Below are positions 13,701 to 27,332 of a DNA stretch of 64,000 bases, piece by piece; within the stretch, counting starts at the first letter, position 1, and every line of letters begins with the position of its first letter. The DNA is from Plecoglossus altivelis. Lineage: Eukaryota > Chordata > Actinopteri > Osmeriformes > Plecoglossidae. Made by a program: the position numbers and the translations under genes. The DNA is taken from contig BROE01000005.1 of the NCBI GenBank assembly GCA_036571765.1, forward strand, positions 6,121,614 through 6,185,613. The letters are read 5' to 3'. The notes beneath the pieces are model-generated. The model was given only the letters and a program-made list of their open reading frames with translations. It made no database searches and was not told the DNA's origin.

Positions 13701-16700
13701 TGTGTGTGTGTGGGGGGGGGGGGGGGGTTAGGTCTGGGTCTGCGCTGTGCTGTGCCCAGCCATCTATGTTGTAATCCGGTAGATGGCACATCTTATGTCC
13801 TCAGCTGTCACTGGATTTCTGTCCTGGCACTTAAGTGACAGGTGTCCATGCGCATGTGGCACAGCAAGGGGATTTGGAAGGAAAGGCCACGACTGCAGGC
13901 TGAAAGACCTGATCTTTTTCTTTCTTTTTCTTGTTTTTTTTTGTCACAGTTCTGAAATTGTGAGATTATTTCTCTCTCTCTCTCACTCTCTCACACACTC
14001 TCACACTCTCTCTCTGAGACACACTTTTGCTTTAACACACTCGCTCTCTGACATTAACACACACGCGCACAGACACAATCGTACACACTCAGTCTCCTAC
14101 ACTTACACACACACACACACAGACACACACACACAGACACCTCAATTCCACCTCCAGACCTCTCCATCACTGCACTTAAGCCCCGCCCCCCCGTTGTGCT
14201 GACAGGTTTCTATTTGAGGCAGAGCCAGGACTCCAGCTCCAGTCAGCGGGCAGGTTTTCATTGGCTGCTGTCTAGAGCTGCTGCCCACGACCCCCTGGGG
14301 GTAAATGTCAGCTCTGTCCCCAGGGAGGAGTCCTGGTGAGGGCTAGCTGTGCCAAGCAGCCCTGCACCATTCTTCCCTTCCCCTGAATGACACCTCCCAG
14401 CGCTCGCAGCACAGCTGAGCAGTAGGTAGCAGGAGACCCGAGGTGCGACTGCGTGTGTGTTTGCCTTCGCCTTCCGTCCCAGACCTTTACATAAGGGATT
14501 CAGACTGGGCTTGATAAGCAACAGGCTCTCTGTCTGCACACGCGCAGCCACTCTCACAGACACACACACAGACACACACTCAGACAGTCTCACAGACACA
14601 CACACAGACACACACTCAGACACTCTCACAGACACACACACACAGACACACGCGCAGACACTCTCACAGACACTCTCACAGACACTCTCACAGACACTCT
14701 CACAGACACACACACAGACACACACTCAGACACTCTCACAGACACACACTCAGACACACACTCAGACACTCTCACAGACACACACTCAGACACACACTCA
14801 GACACTCTCACAGACACACACTCAGACACTCTTACAGACACTCTTACAGACACTCTTACAGACACACACACAGATAAAGTAGTTGTCTGACTAATGAGAG
14901 CCCCTGCTAGCATTCTCTCACTGTCCACCCCCCCTTTTCTGCACCTCCTCCTACTGCTCCTAACCTGCTGCTTCTACTGCTCCTAGCCTGCTCCTCCTAC
15001 TGCTCCTAGCCTGCTCCTCCTACTGCTCCTAGCCTGCTCCTAGCCTGCTCCTCCTTACCTGGCTCCTCCTACTGCTCCTAGCCTGCTCCTCCTTACCTGG
15101 CTCCTCCTACTGCTCCTGGCCTGCTCCTCCTACTGCTCCTAACCTCCTCCTTGTACTTCCCCAAACCTGCTCCTCCTGCTCCTTCAAGGCTTCCGACTGC
15201 TCGTGCAGCTTCTCCTCCTGATTCCTCTCCTCCAGCACTGACACCTCCTCCCCTCCTCCCCTCCTCCCCCCCAGGAGCCCCATGACACCTGAGGGGTTGG
15301 AATGGGGTCCCCTTAGGGATGAGGATTGTGGACGTCAGGATGAAAGCAGTCACAGCACCACAGGAAATGGGGTTTGCAGGGTGTAAAGTGAGGCAGCCAC
15401 ACCTGTGTCCTCCTCTGTGCGACAGCCAAGACCCTGGAGAACGCTGGCCCATGCTTGCTGTTATATTGGCCAACCTAAATCACATTTCTCCCCTATTGAA
15501 TGACTGGGGGGGGCGTGATAGGTGTGGCTGATATACGGTGTGTAATAGAATGTTCTGGCACGTAAAAGCTAGGAAATTGCCCAGAGCTGTCTTGAAAATA
15601 TACAAGGGCCGTACCACGACTTGTTCATGCCTTCCCACACTGCAGTGTTTCGCAAGAGTCTCGATAAGCACACAACGCCTTTGATCCTGTTCCTACTAAA
15701 AGTTGGCCATTTCTGTCCAGCCCAGCGTCTAAATGGAGTGTGTGGAGAGGCAGAGAGACAGGAGAGGAAGTAAGAGGGGATGAGAGATGGAGGGGAGTGG
15801 AGGATAAGAGCAGGGGAGTGAGAAAGATAAGAGGATGAGAGTAAGGTGTAGAGCGGATGAGAGACAGAGAGGGAGGAAGGGTGAGTATCTAATTAGGCCA
15901 ACACATACATTTTGCCCTGGCCAGTGGTGTGTGTTGGAGATAAGGAGGTCGTCGCCACACAAGGGTACTGGCCTTTGGCACAGTGTGGAGCAGGGTGGGC
16001 TTCCGGACGCATCGTTTGCAAGTGAAAACAAACCCTTCCAACAGAGACATGTTGGTTCCGTTCTTTTTCGTCAGCAGAATCCCGTCTTTCTCACCGTAAC
16101 GCTGGAACCCACGGTAGCGAACGCATCATTGTTGCCCATCTCTTATTTAAATGAGCGTTGACAGTTGCCTCTATATCGACAACAAAGCCAGGGTTGCACC
16201 TTGCGGACTGCGGACTGACAGCTCTGGTAACACTTATCAGTCGACCCTAGTCTTTGTAGTAAAGGTCACTTCTTGTTCTCGGCCTTCCTGCGGAGGGAGA
16301 GACGGACTGAAGGGCACCGCTGAAGGGATGACCTTCCTGACTGAGAGAGCGCGTGGAGAAACGAGGCAAGGGGTGGCGAGGGGGGGGGGGCTGCGGAATG
16401 TTCTAGAACATTGGTAGAACTTAGGCGTATCTTAAGGAGCAGGGTGGTGAGGGAGGGAGGGAAGGATGGGAGGGAGGGAGGGATGGATGGGAGGGAAGGA
16501 GGGAGGGATGGATGGATAGATGGAAGGGGGGAATTGAGGACCCACGCCAAAAACAAGTTGTTGAGCTGAAGCAATAGAAGTTGTGAGAGAGGAGGACTAG
16601 GACTGTCAAGTCACTTGAGGGAACAGAGTGACAGATCACCTTGGGAGGATGGAGGACAGATGGAGCTAAGAGGGAGAATTGATGTATTCTATTGCAGAGG

Positions 16701-19034
16701 AAGTCGAAGAGCCTCATCAATCTCTACAGTGAGCCGTTACTTCCCTGTAATAATGTTGTCTCAGTTATGTGTCTCTTTGGAATTCATTGATATACTTGCG
16801 TAAGGTGCGAGCTTCGTGATTTAAAGACTGTGTATTCAGAAGTGTGTTGCACTGGTTTCGAAAACGGAAGTATTGTACATATGTCTGCCTGGTTTGGTTT
16901 TTGAAACTGAAGAATGGAAAAGATGCTCTCTAAAACATTCATTTAATACCAGGACATGAGGTCACCCTGGGATTGTTGATCCACCCTCTGGCTATGCTTC
17001 AATTCTGAAACAGCGACTCCAGTTAAAAATACAAACTGCACTTTAATGCGACCTTGGTCTAGATCGAAGCTTAGTTGGGGTGTAAACCTGGGTCTAGGTG
17101 TAAGTGTGGTATAGAGTTGTCAGTGGATTGCACTGGGTCATGCTGACAGCATACTTGCAAAGTGGATTCAGTGTTGAACAGAGTACTGTATTGTGCTCCT
17201 TCAGATGACAGTACCGCAGCTTGACAGCACATGCAGGTTTCCAGCAGGTTTATCGTATCTGTCACCAGTCACTGTGTGCTCTGCAGCAGCATCACGCTAT
17301 AAAGATGCCGAACCTCCCTCACCCCCCCGACAGTTAAATATGATTCAATCCCACTCTCATTTGAAAGGGCTCTAAGCAGTGATGGGGTCTTGTCTTGATA
17401 AAGCTGTGAGCTTTTCACATATTGACGGCTTTGACTGCTTGCCAGAACAAATAGACAAGATCCAGTCACAGAAACAGCAGAAATGTTTTTTGTTTGGGTT
17501 TTTTTTTCTAGTTTTTTTTTTCTTTGGGGGGGGGGGGGGGGGGGGTGTTAAAAGATTATCTAATGGTATTACTGAAAACATCTGTCTAAACACCGTGGCG
17601 TCCGCACCGTCGCACGCGCTCTCCTCCGTTTGTGAGTACTTAACCACCAACTCACTCTCTCGATCACTGCAATTACAGTGTCGTCTTTCTCTAGCTCGCT
17701 CTCCTCTCTGCCGCGTCTTCTCGTGGGAGATGGACGGTAAACAAGGTCTTTGCTGAGCAGAGAGGGGGAGAGGGAGGGAGGGAGGGCGGGGATGGAGGGA
17801 GAGGGATGAAGAGGGATGGAGAGAGAGGGAGGGGATGGAGAGAGAGGGAGAGGGATGGAGAGTGAGGGAGGGGATGGAGAGAGAGGAAGGGAGACGCATA
17901 GAGAGAGAGGGAGAGGGATGGAGAGAGAGGGAGGGAGAGGGATGGAGAGGGAGGGAGAGGGATGGAGAGAGAGGGAGGGGATGGAGAGGGAGGAAGAGGG
18001 ATGGAGAGAGAGGGAGGGATGGAGAGGGAAGGAGAGGGATGGAGAGAGAGAGATAGGGAGAGGGATAGAGAGGGATGGAGAGAGATGAAGACAGAGAGGG
18101 AGGGAGGGAGGGGGATGGAGAGAGAGAGGTAGGGAAAGAGAGAGATGGAGGAGAGAGAGGAAGAAACATAGAGGATGTTTAATCCTTCACTAGGGTCCCC
18201 CCCTGCCAGATTTCTTTAGGGTGAATGGGAGAGGAGGGAGGGAGAGGGAGGGAGGGAGGGAGGGGAGCGGGTTGAGGAGTGTATTTTGTCCGGGTATTTT
18301 CTGTGTGCAAAGCAGATTACAGATATCAGATTTGTTAATATTACAAACCCCGGAGCACACAGCTCATCTGCCTGAGACTCTACTCAGCTGTCAAGGCTCG
18401 CTCTCTCTCGCTCTCTCGCTCTCTCTCTCTCTTGCTCTCCCTCTCTCATTCTGTCTCTCTCTGTCCTCTCTCTATCCTCTCTTTCTCTCTCTCTCTCATT
18501 CTGTCTCTCTCTGTCCTCTCTCTGCCCTCTCTCTGCCCTCTCTCTCTCTCATTCTGTCTCTCTCTGTCCTCTCCCTGTCCTCTCTCCTTCTCTCTCTCTG
18601 TTTCTCACTTCTTTCTCCGCACCTGTCTTACCGCTATGGGCCCCATTCTCGCTTTCCTTTTTTGAAACTCCCCCACGCTCTCTCCATACCTTTCCCTCCC
18701 TCCCCCTGTCTTTCTCCCTCCTCTCCCACCCCAGTTTCAGACGCCCTCTTCATCTCCCATCGCTCTCTCATTGTTTCCTACCCTCTATCATCTTCCACGG
18801 TGACAGGAACTCTTCTCACACTCTTTCATTTCTCTCAGCTCCCTGGTTCCTCCAAACTTCCCCCCCCCCCTTCCCCTCCTCCCTTAACTCGATTCTTTTA
18901 AAGAGGAAATAATGAAGGTTGTTCTGCGTGAATGTGCCCCAGCCACCACAGGAAAAAGCAGAGTTCCCTGCACCAATCACCAGGCAAACCCAACCCATTG
19001 TGGCTCAGAAGCAGGGGAGCCAGGATGGTGAAGG

Positions 19035-19066
<32 letters not shown>

Positions 19067-19567
19067 TCTGTGTGTGTGTGGAAGGAGTCCCAGGGAGTGC
19101 TCTTGTCTGAAAGGTAATGAAATGACAGATGAGGCGTCACCGGTTGCGAAGCGTCCATATTTCGCATGCATAACCCGATTTTACGTCCGAGGAGGGAAAA
19201 GGTTGAGGGATGTTACCTGCTTGCTTGTGGTTTGGTCCGGGCGATGCTGGAACACAAACCCACTTTGCCCATCCAGGCGTCAAGTGGAGCAGGCGTGAAA
19301 AGTGGAGGTTTGCTTTAAAGTAAACGTGTGTGCCCATGCTCGCATTGAGAGACCTCGGGTATCTCGTTCCTGTCGGTGGGTTGTAGGCGGGCTTGGCTGG
19401 TGTATACGGGGAGGCGCAGAGACAACATGCAGTCAGAGTCCCACAGCACCAGGCTTCACATAGCACTGTGCTACTGCTGCTTTACACTTTCCAGAACCCA
19501 TTTTTCTTTGTCTCGGAATCGCTTCTCCTACTCCTCCATTCTCTCGCCATTCTTTTCCCTTCTCTCT

Positions 19568-19605
<38 letters not shown>

Positions 19606-20725
19606 TCAGGCCCCGTGCTTGTCTAAGAGGTGTCTCAGATTGCTGTTGTGCACAGCTGGGAGATTATAATATTTTTGCTCAACATAAATCACCGTGACAG
19701 GAGTGGGGCCGTATTATGGTCTGTCTGAGCAGGCTCTGTGAGGGGCAGGCTAATTTGCGAAGAATCGTTGACTTTTTCAGACGGACAGTTTTTCTTTCCT
19801 TTTTTTGGTGTTATTTTTTTGCGTGTCGCAATCTTTTACATCCCTCCTTCCGAAGAACCGGTGTGATTTCGTGTGTGCTTCCTCTTTACTGTCTAGTCGG
19901 ACGCATTTGTCGGGAAATAGGGCAGCGCTCAACATTAAGCCTACGCTAACTACCACGCAACTACCACCACTTTAATGTAACCTTGATAGAAAGCGTTGCC
20001 AAAAATAGAAATGCTGTGACTGTGGGCTCCAGCTGTTTGCATGTGTCAACAGTTGAATGTGCTAATAGCATCGTTCTCGCTCTGTACGTTAGCGAAGTTC
20101 TTGGCTCTAGCAGTTGACTAAGAGGTAGCAATGTTTGCATCCGCAGTAATTATTCTAGCTGTCTGAAGGAGCTTATCGAAGAGGACAAGTGTTTCCAGAT
20201 AGAGTCATGAGATCTCCAATCTCTTGGCGTTATTCAGATGCACGTTGTGCTTGTCAAGCCGCTCAATGTCTGGTGTGTTCCGACTCTCGTCTGCGCTGGG
20301 TAACGTCCGCACCACCGGCGACCAGCCTCGGATGATGTCAGCACGTGGAACCCCATCCTATCTTATCCAGGAGGACGTTCCACGGCTGACAGGAGGCGTG
20401 GAACGCCAATGGGGGCGTGTCTGTGTCCCTGCGGTGATGACACGCTGACTCACGAGGACACAGGGGCGTCTTGTCACCCCGCTGGAGCAACAGGTGGCGA
20501 GGGGGCTGGCCCACAGAACACCTCCGTCCCACGATGCACTGTGCTCAGGCTCCAGGCAGAGCCACGCCTCTGGGAGGATGGCAGGAAGTGGATGGGTCTA
20601 CCTCACGCTCGGTTCACAACAGCCAAGCTGATGTGTCAGCATCGTAATGTGTGTGTGGGTGAGGCATGTCGTAATATGCAAATGACCTCCTCGTGGATCG
20701 AGTGTGATGCTGCACGGCTGCGCGT

Positions 20726-20802
<77 letters not shown>

Positions 20803-23800
20803 CGTGCGTGCGTGTGTGCACATGTGTGTGTCTATAAGGAAGTCGGCGTGCCTGAGCAGAGGTGTAGCTGGTGTGGTATGGCGGTCCAGGCATGATCCAC
20901 CGCATGTCTGTGTCTGTCTGTGTGTCTGTGTGTGTGAACTCCAAAATGGGTCAAATGACAGGCGGTGACATGTGAGGGGTGTGTTCCACCTCCGTTTATC
21001 AGTCTGCTTAAGAGGTCTGCTAATTAACCAGGCCTGTTATTGAGCTCCACTCTACATCTCCTACATCTTAATTACATCTTAATGACATTTCAGTTTGGTT
21101 GTTTCAGCTGGAGAGCCAGATATGGAGCTAAACCACGACTGATGAGCAGGGAAGACTGAGAGGGAGGGAGGGGGGGAGGGAGATGTGTTATCTTTGTAGA
21201 TCGCGCGCAAGTCCTGTGTGAGATGGGGCCTGAGGATTGGGTTGCAGTAAACACTGATAGCCTTCTGTATCTCTCTTCCTCTTTCTCTCTTCCTCTTCCT
21301 CTCTCTTCCTCCTCTCTTTCTCTCTCTCTTCCTCCTCTCTTTCTCTTCCTCTGTCTCTCTCTTCCTCCTCTCTCTCGTCCTCCTCTATCTTCCTCTTCCT
21401 ATCTTTCTCCTCTCTCTTTCTCTCTCTTCCTCTTCCTCCTCTCCCTCGTCCTCCTCTCTCTTTCTCTTCCTATCTTTCTCCTCTCTCTCGCTCTTTCTCC
21501 TTCTTTCTCTCCCTGACACACCTTTGGCCTTCATTTTCCTATCTCCCCCCCCCTCCCTACCCCACTCTCCACCTCTCCCCACAGTAGGTCTAGAGAGCCT
21601 TGGCTGTTTCTGTGTGATGTCTGGTATCTGACCGTGCAGAGCAGCAAGTCTCACCATGGCCCCTCATCATCACCTTGATTGCCAGCCAGCCAATTACCCA
21701 TGAAATGAACTCTGCCAATCAAAAGGCTTGATGCCATTGTTCTCACCAGACGCATCACGGATCAGATTCAGGGATATTGTGCAGTGCTGCGATATTGTGG
21801 TGCTGTTTTTTTTATTTTTACGTTTCAGTTTGGGGTTTTTTCCCCCCACTTCAGTGCTGCACACATTTCTGCAGCCTTAGCCAAGTGTCTCAAACACGCA
21901 CGCTCACACGCCAACACCACACACACAGAAACACACACACCTCAAACTAACAGAGGGATTATACGAGTCCTTATTTTCTCATTATGGATGGATTTCTCTG
22001 TACGCCTCACGCGCACACGGACAATCAAGACCTTGAACAAGAGCAAGGATAAGCGAATCAAATCTTCCAAGGCAAATATTTATTTACCAGATGAGTTCAT
22101 CCATCCAGGGTCTGTGTTTTACCAGACTCAGTTGGCGTGGCTTGTCCTTCACAGGAGAGCAGCCGGCGGAGGGAAAAAGAGAGCGAGCAGCCAAGAAAGA
22201 AAGAGAGAAATGCATTGAGAGTGAGGAAGCTCTCTCACAAATAGAGGTTGGATGTAGACAGGTTAGAGGGATAGGGAGAGAGACAGAGAGAGGGAGGGGG
22301 AGAGAGAGAGAGAGAGGGAGGGAGGGGGAGAGAGAGAGAGGGAGGGGGAGAGGGAGGGGGAGGGGGAGAGACAAATACTGAGGGGCAACAAGGCCAGGTG
22401 AGCACGAGGCTGGTGATGGCAACCTTTATGAAGATGTTGTGGAGCCACGCTCTAATTGAAAGCCTCTTCCGCAGCGGTATGGATTGAAAGATCTGTATGC
22501 TTGCGGGCAGTGGATGCTTGGAGAGGGACACAGAGAGAGGAAGCGAAGAGAGAAAGGGAAATGAGAAGAATGCTAATGAACTTTCTGAATGAACGGAATG
22601 TTGCTAATGTGAAGCGCAGTGCATGTAGTCTGCACCGCAACAGCACTCCACTCTCACCTCTCTACATCCAGCCATCCAGTCATTGTCTCATCCATCCATC
22701 TATGAATTCATCGATTCATTGTCTCATCCATCCATCCATGAAATCATCCAGCCACTGTTACATCCATCCAGTCCTTGGATCCTTCCTTCCTTCATTCCTT
22801 CCTAACTTCCATCCGTCCTCTCCCAGGTCTGTGTTCCTGCCTCTCTCTGCCTCCTCCATAAGGTAGTCTGTCTCATTAGGCGTCTCAGTGGGGCACTTGT
22901 TATGTCTGGGTTTAGTTGAAGTCACCAGCCCTGAAAGAGGACTAGAGCAGCCTGTTCCCTCAGGGAGAGCGTGAACTTCCTGTAGCCACCCTCCCCTCAC
23001 CACCACCGCCACCAACCACAGTAGAGCGGACGGGACACAACAAGCTTGTTTACAACTGCCGAATCGCCCTGTTGGATCAGCTGTCACCGAGCCTGCTCTG
23101 CTCGCTCCCCTACCAGATGTGCTGCAAATCCAAGCCAGGCTGGGCCAAGCCAGGCTGGGCCAAGCCAGGCTGGGCCGGGCCGGGCTGCAGCCTCCCCCTC
23201 TAATCAGCTTACCTCCCCTCGTCCCAAGAGCCCTCCCCAGCTGGGCTGGGGCTGGTGTCGGCCCGTGCGCCTCGCGGCCTGGAGGAGGAGGAGGAGTCCT
23301 TGGCTGTGGCGCACAGCCGGGTGGAAGACCACAGCTCCCTGCAGACGGTTGTGACGCGGGCGTCCGTGTGTCAGTCACACACGGCGTGCAGGACAGGGTT
23401 ATCTGAAGGATCCACCGCCTGCGGTCCTCCTATTGATGTGCCGTGGTGTCTGAATGGAAGATGACAGACATCATCGATTTGTACCTGTGCTTTATATCAG
23501 AATCCCCCCACCCCCACGCATGACTTGGCGTGTCATAAGTATGGATCGCCATGGTAACGATCAGGGAGATAAGGTGTGTTCGACCGTGTGTGCTTGGATA
23601 CTGCTGTTTGGCTGTATTTGAAAGCCCATGAAATTGGTGGATTTATGCATTTTGTTCGGAGAGGGGGGGGGGGTCGTGAAATCTCAGATATACTGCATAT
23701 TGTGGATTCCACTGAAGCTTACGGTGCCTGTGTCTGTCTGTCTGTACATACTGTTCATGTACTTAGTGTGTGTGTGTGTTCAGGTTTACAGATGCAGACA

Positions 23801-24762
23801 CCATAGTGATGGGGGATGTGACGTATGGGGCCTGCTGCGTAGATGACTTCACTGCCCGAGCTCTGGGAGCTGACTTCATGGTGCACTACGGCCACAGCTG
23901 TCTGAGTGAGTCTCTGTCTCTCTCTATCTCTCTCTGTCTCTCTCTCTTTCTCTCTCTGTCTCTCTCTGTCTCTCTCTCTGTCTCTCTCTCTCTCTCACAC
24001 ACACACACGCGCTTTCACACCATGACATTAGCTAAGGACAGACCAGTCAGTGCAGGTCACAAGAACAGGTAAAGAAGGACCTGTTTGAAGAACTGTCCGG
24101 CTGCGAAAAACAGACAGCCTGTGTTGGGACCCAGTGCAAGCCACACAGAAGCCCTTTCACAGGCTGGCCAGCACATGCTCTAAGCCGATCAATGAGGAAC
24201 ATGCATTAGGATTGTCTGCTTGTGGGTCTGTGTAGATTCTAAAGACCCTTCACTCAGCATAGACTGCTCTGTCCGGATATAGGACTGCATGGGAGGAAAT
24301 GCTAAATCAATACTTGTGATTGCTTTCTACCTCACAAGCTCCCTGGCAAATACCAGAACTGACCAGCTGAATATTAACACACCGCCTGTTTGTGTGTGTG
24401 TGTCTGTGCGTGTTGTGTGTGTGTGTCTGTGTGTATGTGTGTGTGTGCCTGTGTGAGCAGGATTTTGTTTAGTCGCGAACTCCACTCAATAGTGTTATGT
24501 ATAAGACTATGGCGGACGTCAGTTGGACGGATCACCACCTTGTCAGACCAAGCGAACGGTCCTTATACCTTGTGGTTCAGGCTCCTGTTCAGACCTCTGT
24601 ATTCCAGTGTCAGTCACTTTAAAGAGCCTGCCCGCTTTTTAAGGCTGTCGGCGTTCAACCAATCAGACGCTAAAGAGATAGAGGCAGTCTCAGCTCTGCA
24701 CAGGATGTCAGACACCTGTGGAAGATTAAAGAGGTTCTGGCTGTCTCTGCCACACAGCGCCA

Positions 24763-24807
<45 letters not shown>

Positions 24808-27298
24808 ATTGTCTCTCTCTCTCTCATTGTCTCTCTTTCATTCTCTCTCTCTTTCATTCTCTCTCTCTTTCATTCTCTCTCTCTCTACTTCTCCCTCTAT
24901 TCCTATCTCTCATCTACCTTCCCCTCCACACAAGCTGTCATCTCTCATTTTTGGGATTTCTCTGTCCCACCTGCTCCAAATTCTACTTGCGTGTGCGCGC
25001 ACGTGTGTAGGTGCATTCGGTTCGGCGTGCGCGCATTCATTTCAGTGTGTCTGCGTGCGCACGAGTACACGTCAGTGAAAGAAAAGAGGGCTATGATAAG
25101 GATACTAAAAGGTAGAGCGTGATGAGAGACAAGTAGGGAGGGAGCGGCAGAGTGAGAAGAGACGGGGGGGAGCGGGCGAGTGAGCGAGCGAGCCGACCTC
25201 GCGTCTCTCTGACAGTGTCTCTAATTGCAGTGACTAAGTGCAGTCTCAGATCCTGTTTGGCTAATGTGATCAGATTACGGATCGATGCTGCATGGAAGCG
25301 GAGGGCCTTTTGTTTATAGAGCACCTGTGATCAAGCGATGACCTGACAGAACCTGCAAACCTGGTCCCCCCTGTCTGGGTTGGCTATCAGGCCCCATCTC
25401 GTTACCTCGATACATCGTCTGGAGACACAACCTGCGTACAACACTCCATCGCTTTCGCTTGCTCTCTCGCTCTCTTTCTTTTGGTCTCTCTCATACTCTC
25501 TGTCTCTGTCTCTGTCGGTCTTGATATGTCAGCCTATCCATCACTCCTCACTGTTAATTGACAAATCCACCCATCCTCCATTCTCCCAATCCCTCTTATT
25601 TGGAATATATATAGTCCAACATCGATTCCCAACCGCTGGGACCGCTAGTGGTCCATTAGGGTAACGTCGGTGGGCCGCCAATCCAATGACAATAAATACC
25701 AAAATAGTTGTTTATACTCTTGGTAAATTATTATGAAAATACTTACTCATTTTATAAAAGTTTTATAAACTCACACATTAAAAGTACCCAGCTATCGCTA
25801 GCTAGCCGCCGAGCAGGAACGGTAGATAGGCTGGCTAGCAAACCATTTTATTTACAATATACTGTACTCAATGATCGGACTGTCAGCTGGCTTACTAGTC
25901 GTTAATATTAACACCTAAATAATTGGTCTGTTATATTTGCTCCCTATGGATAACGTAATGTAATGTAGAATGTATTTATATCAGCGATAGATCTCCGTGA
26001 GGGAGACATGTTATCGGTCGATGGGGGGGGAAAAAAGCGAGAAGCTAAACAAAATAACCTGAGAGTCATTTAAGAGTCAATAGTCAAGTTCTTATTAGCT
26101 ATCGATAGTAGCAAGTTAACGACCTGCTCTAGTCATTAAAAGAGACGTTGTGTGCATAGGCAGTATAACACCCTAATGGCGTTAAATATGTGTTAAACGT
26201 GAGTGAAGTGATAATAGTATAAAAAAATATGAGAGCTTCGAAAGTAGGAAATGGTTGCAGGTCATCATCTTTCCTCGCTGCTGCAGAATGCCACCTTCAG
26301 ATTCTCTCCGCCTTCATCTTCCAAGACTCGCCATATTTCTGAGGTTGATATCTTCCATCCTATACCCCCCACCCCCCCCCCCCCCCACACACACGCACAC
26401 ACACACACACACACTCACACACATGAACTCACATTTTCTCCTGTTCCATTCTCGCGCTTTCAATCACCCCTCGTCATGCTTCCTGGTCTGTCGGCCTTCG
26501 CCAGGGCCGTCCAATGAGCACAACCCATTTAAAGATTTACGTGGCCATGTCACGTCCTTAATCGTAGGACCCCGTTTCCTCTGCTCAAGGTATTGTAATA
26601 TTGAACACAGTACATTAGGACAATGTACAGCAAAGATACCTTTGCCCTTATCACCCAGCCCACCTCGCCTCTCCTCCTTCTTACTCTCTTTCCCTGCTTC
26701 CCCTCCCCCTCCCCCTCTCTCTTTAGCTCCCTCTTGGCTCATGGTAGCATGTGTCTGTTGCTAGCTACAGCCGCTAAGCCCAGGCGTGTGGTAAATGGTC
26801 TGTGAAATGAACGGTATTAATAGTAAGTGCATGTGTCCTTCTCTTTTCCTAAATAATGGATATCTTTGCATCAGTGCCCTGGCGTATGCTGGCAAATCAG
26901 AGGCAAAGGGTTTCAACCTTAATGTGAGAGAGAGAGAGAGACCGAGAGAGAGTGCGAGCGTGTATTTTCAGATCACAGACACGTTCACAGAGGCAAATCG
27001 TGAGAAAGCCCTCTGTTTATCCTTGATACATGGACGTGAGTCTTGCGTTTCAGATGTTATGCTGACCCTAACACTGCATTATTCATGTCTCCGTCTCTCC
27101 CTGCCTGACTGCCTGCAGTCCCCATAGACTCCACCGCAGGTATCAAGATGCTGTACGTGTTTGTGGACATCCAGATGGACAACCCTCACTTCCTGGACAC
27201 AGTCCGGTTCAACTTCACTCCCGGGAACTCTCTGGCACTCGTCAGCACCATCCAGTTTGTGGCTGCTCTACAGGTGACGTGTGTGTGTGTGCGTGCGT

Positions 27299-27332
<34 letters not shown>

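Larger units (their letters stand above)
10450..23783 (+). other. dph1: dph1 intron 3 (13.3 kb, repeat-rich)
   Basis: The largest intron. It is filled with microsatellites and minisatellites, listed separately, and no additional exon was recognised. Long frames in it are translations of the repeats. Confidence 0.85.
23906..27118 (+). other. dph1: dph1 intron 4
   Basis: 3.2 kb. It contains (TC)n with (CA)n at 23908-24008, (TG)n at 24385-24457, (TC)n at 24768-24892, an AT-rich possible hAT remnant from 25613, and C-run/(CA)n at 26365-26424. No extra exon was recognised. Confidence 0.85.

Noticed and set aside
17372..18169. 265-codon minus-strand frame
   Set aside because: Pro-Ser-Leu repeats from a polypurine minisatellite, with no domain character.
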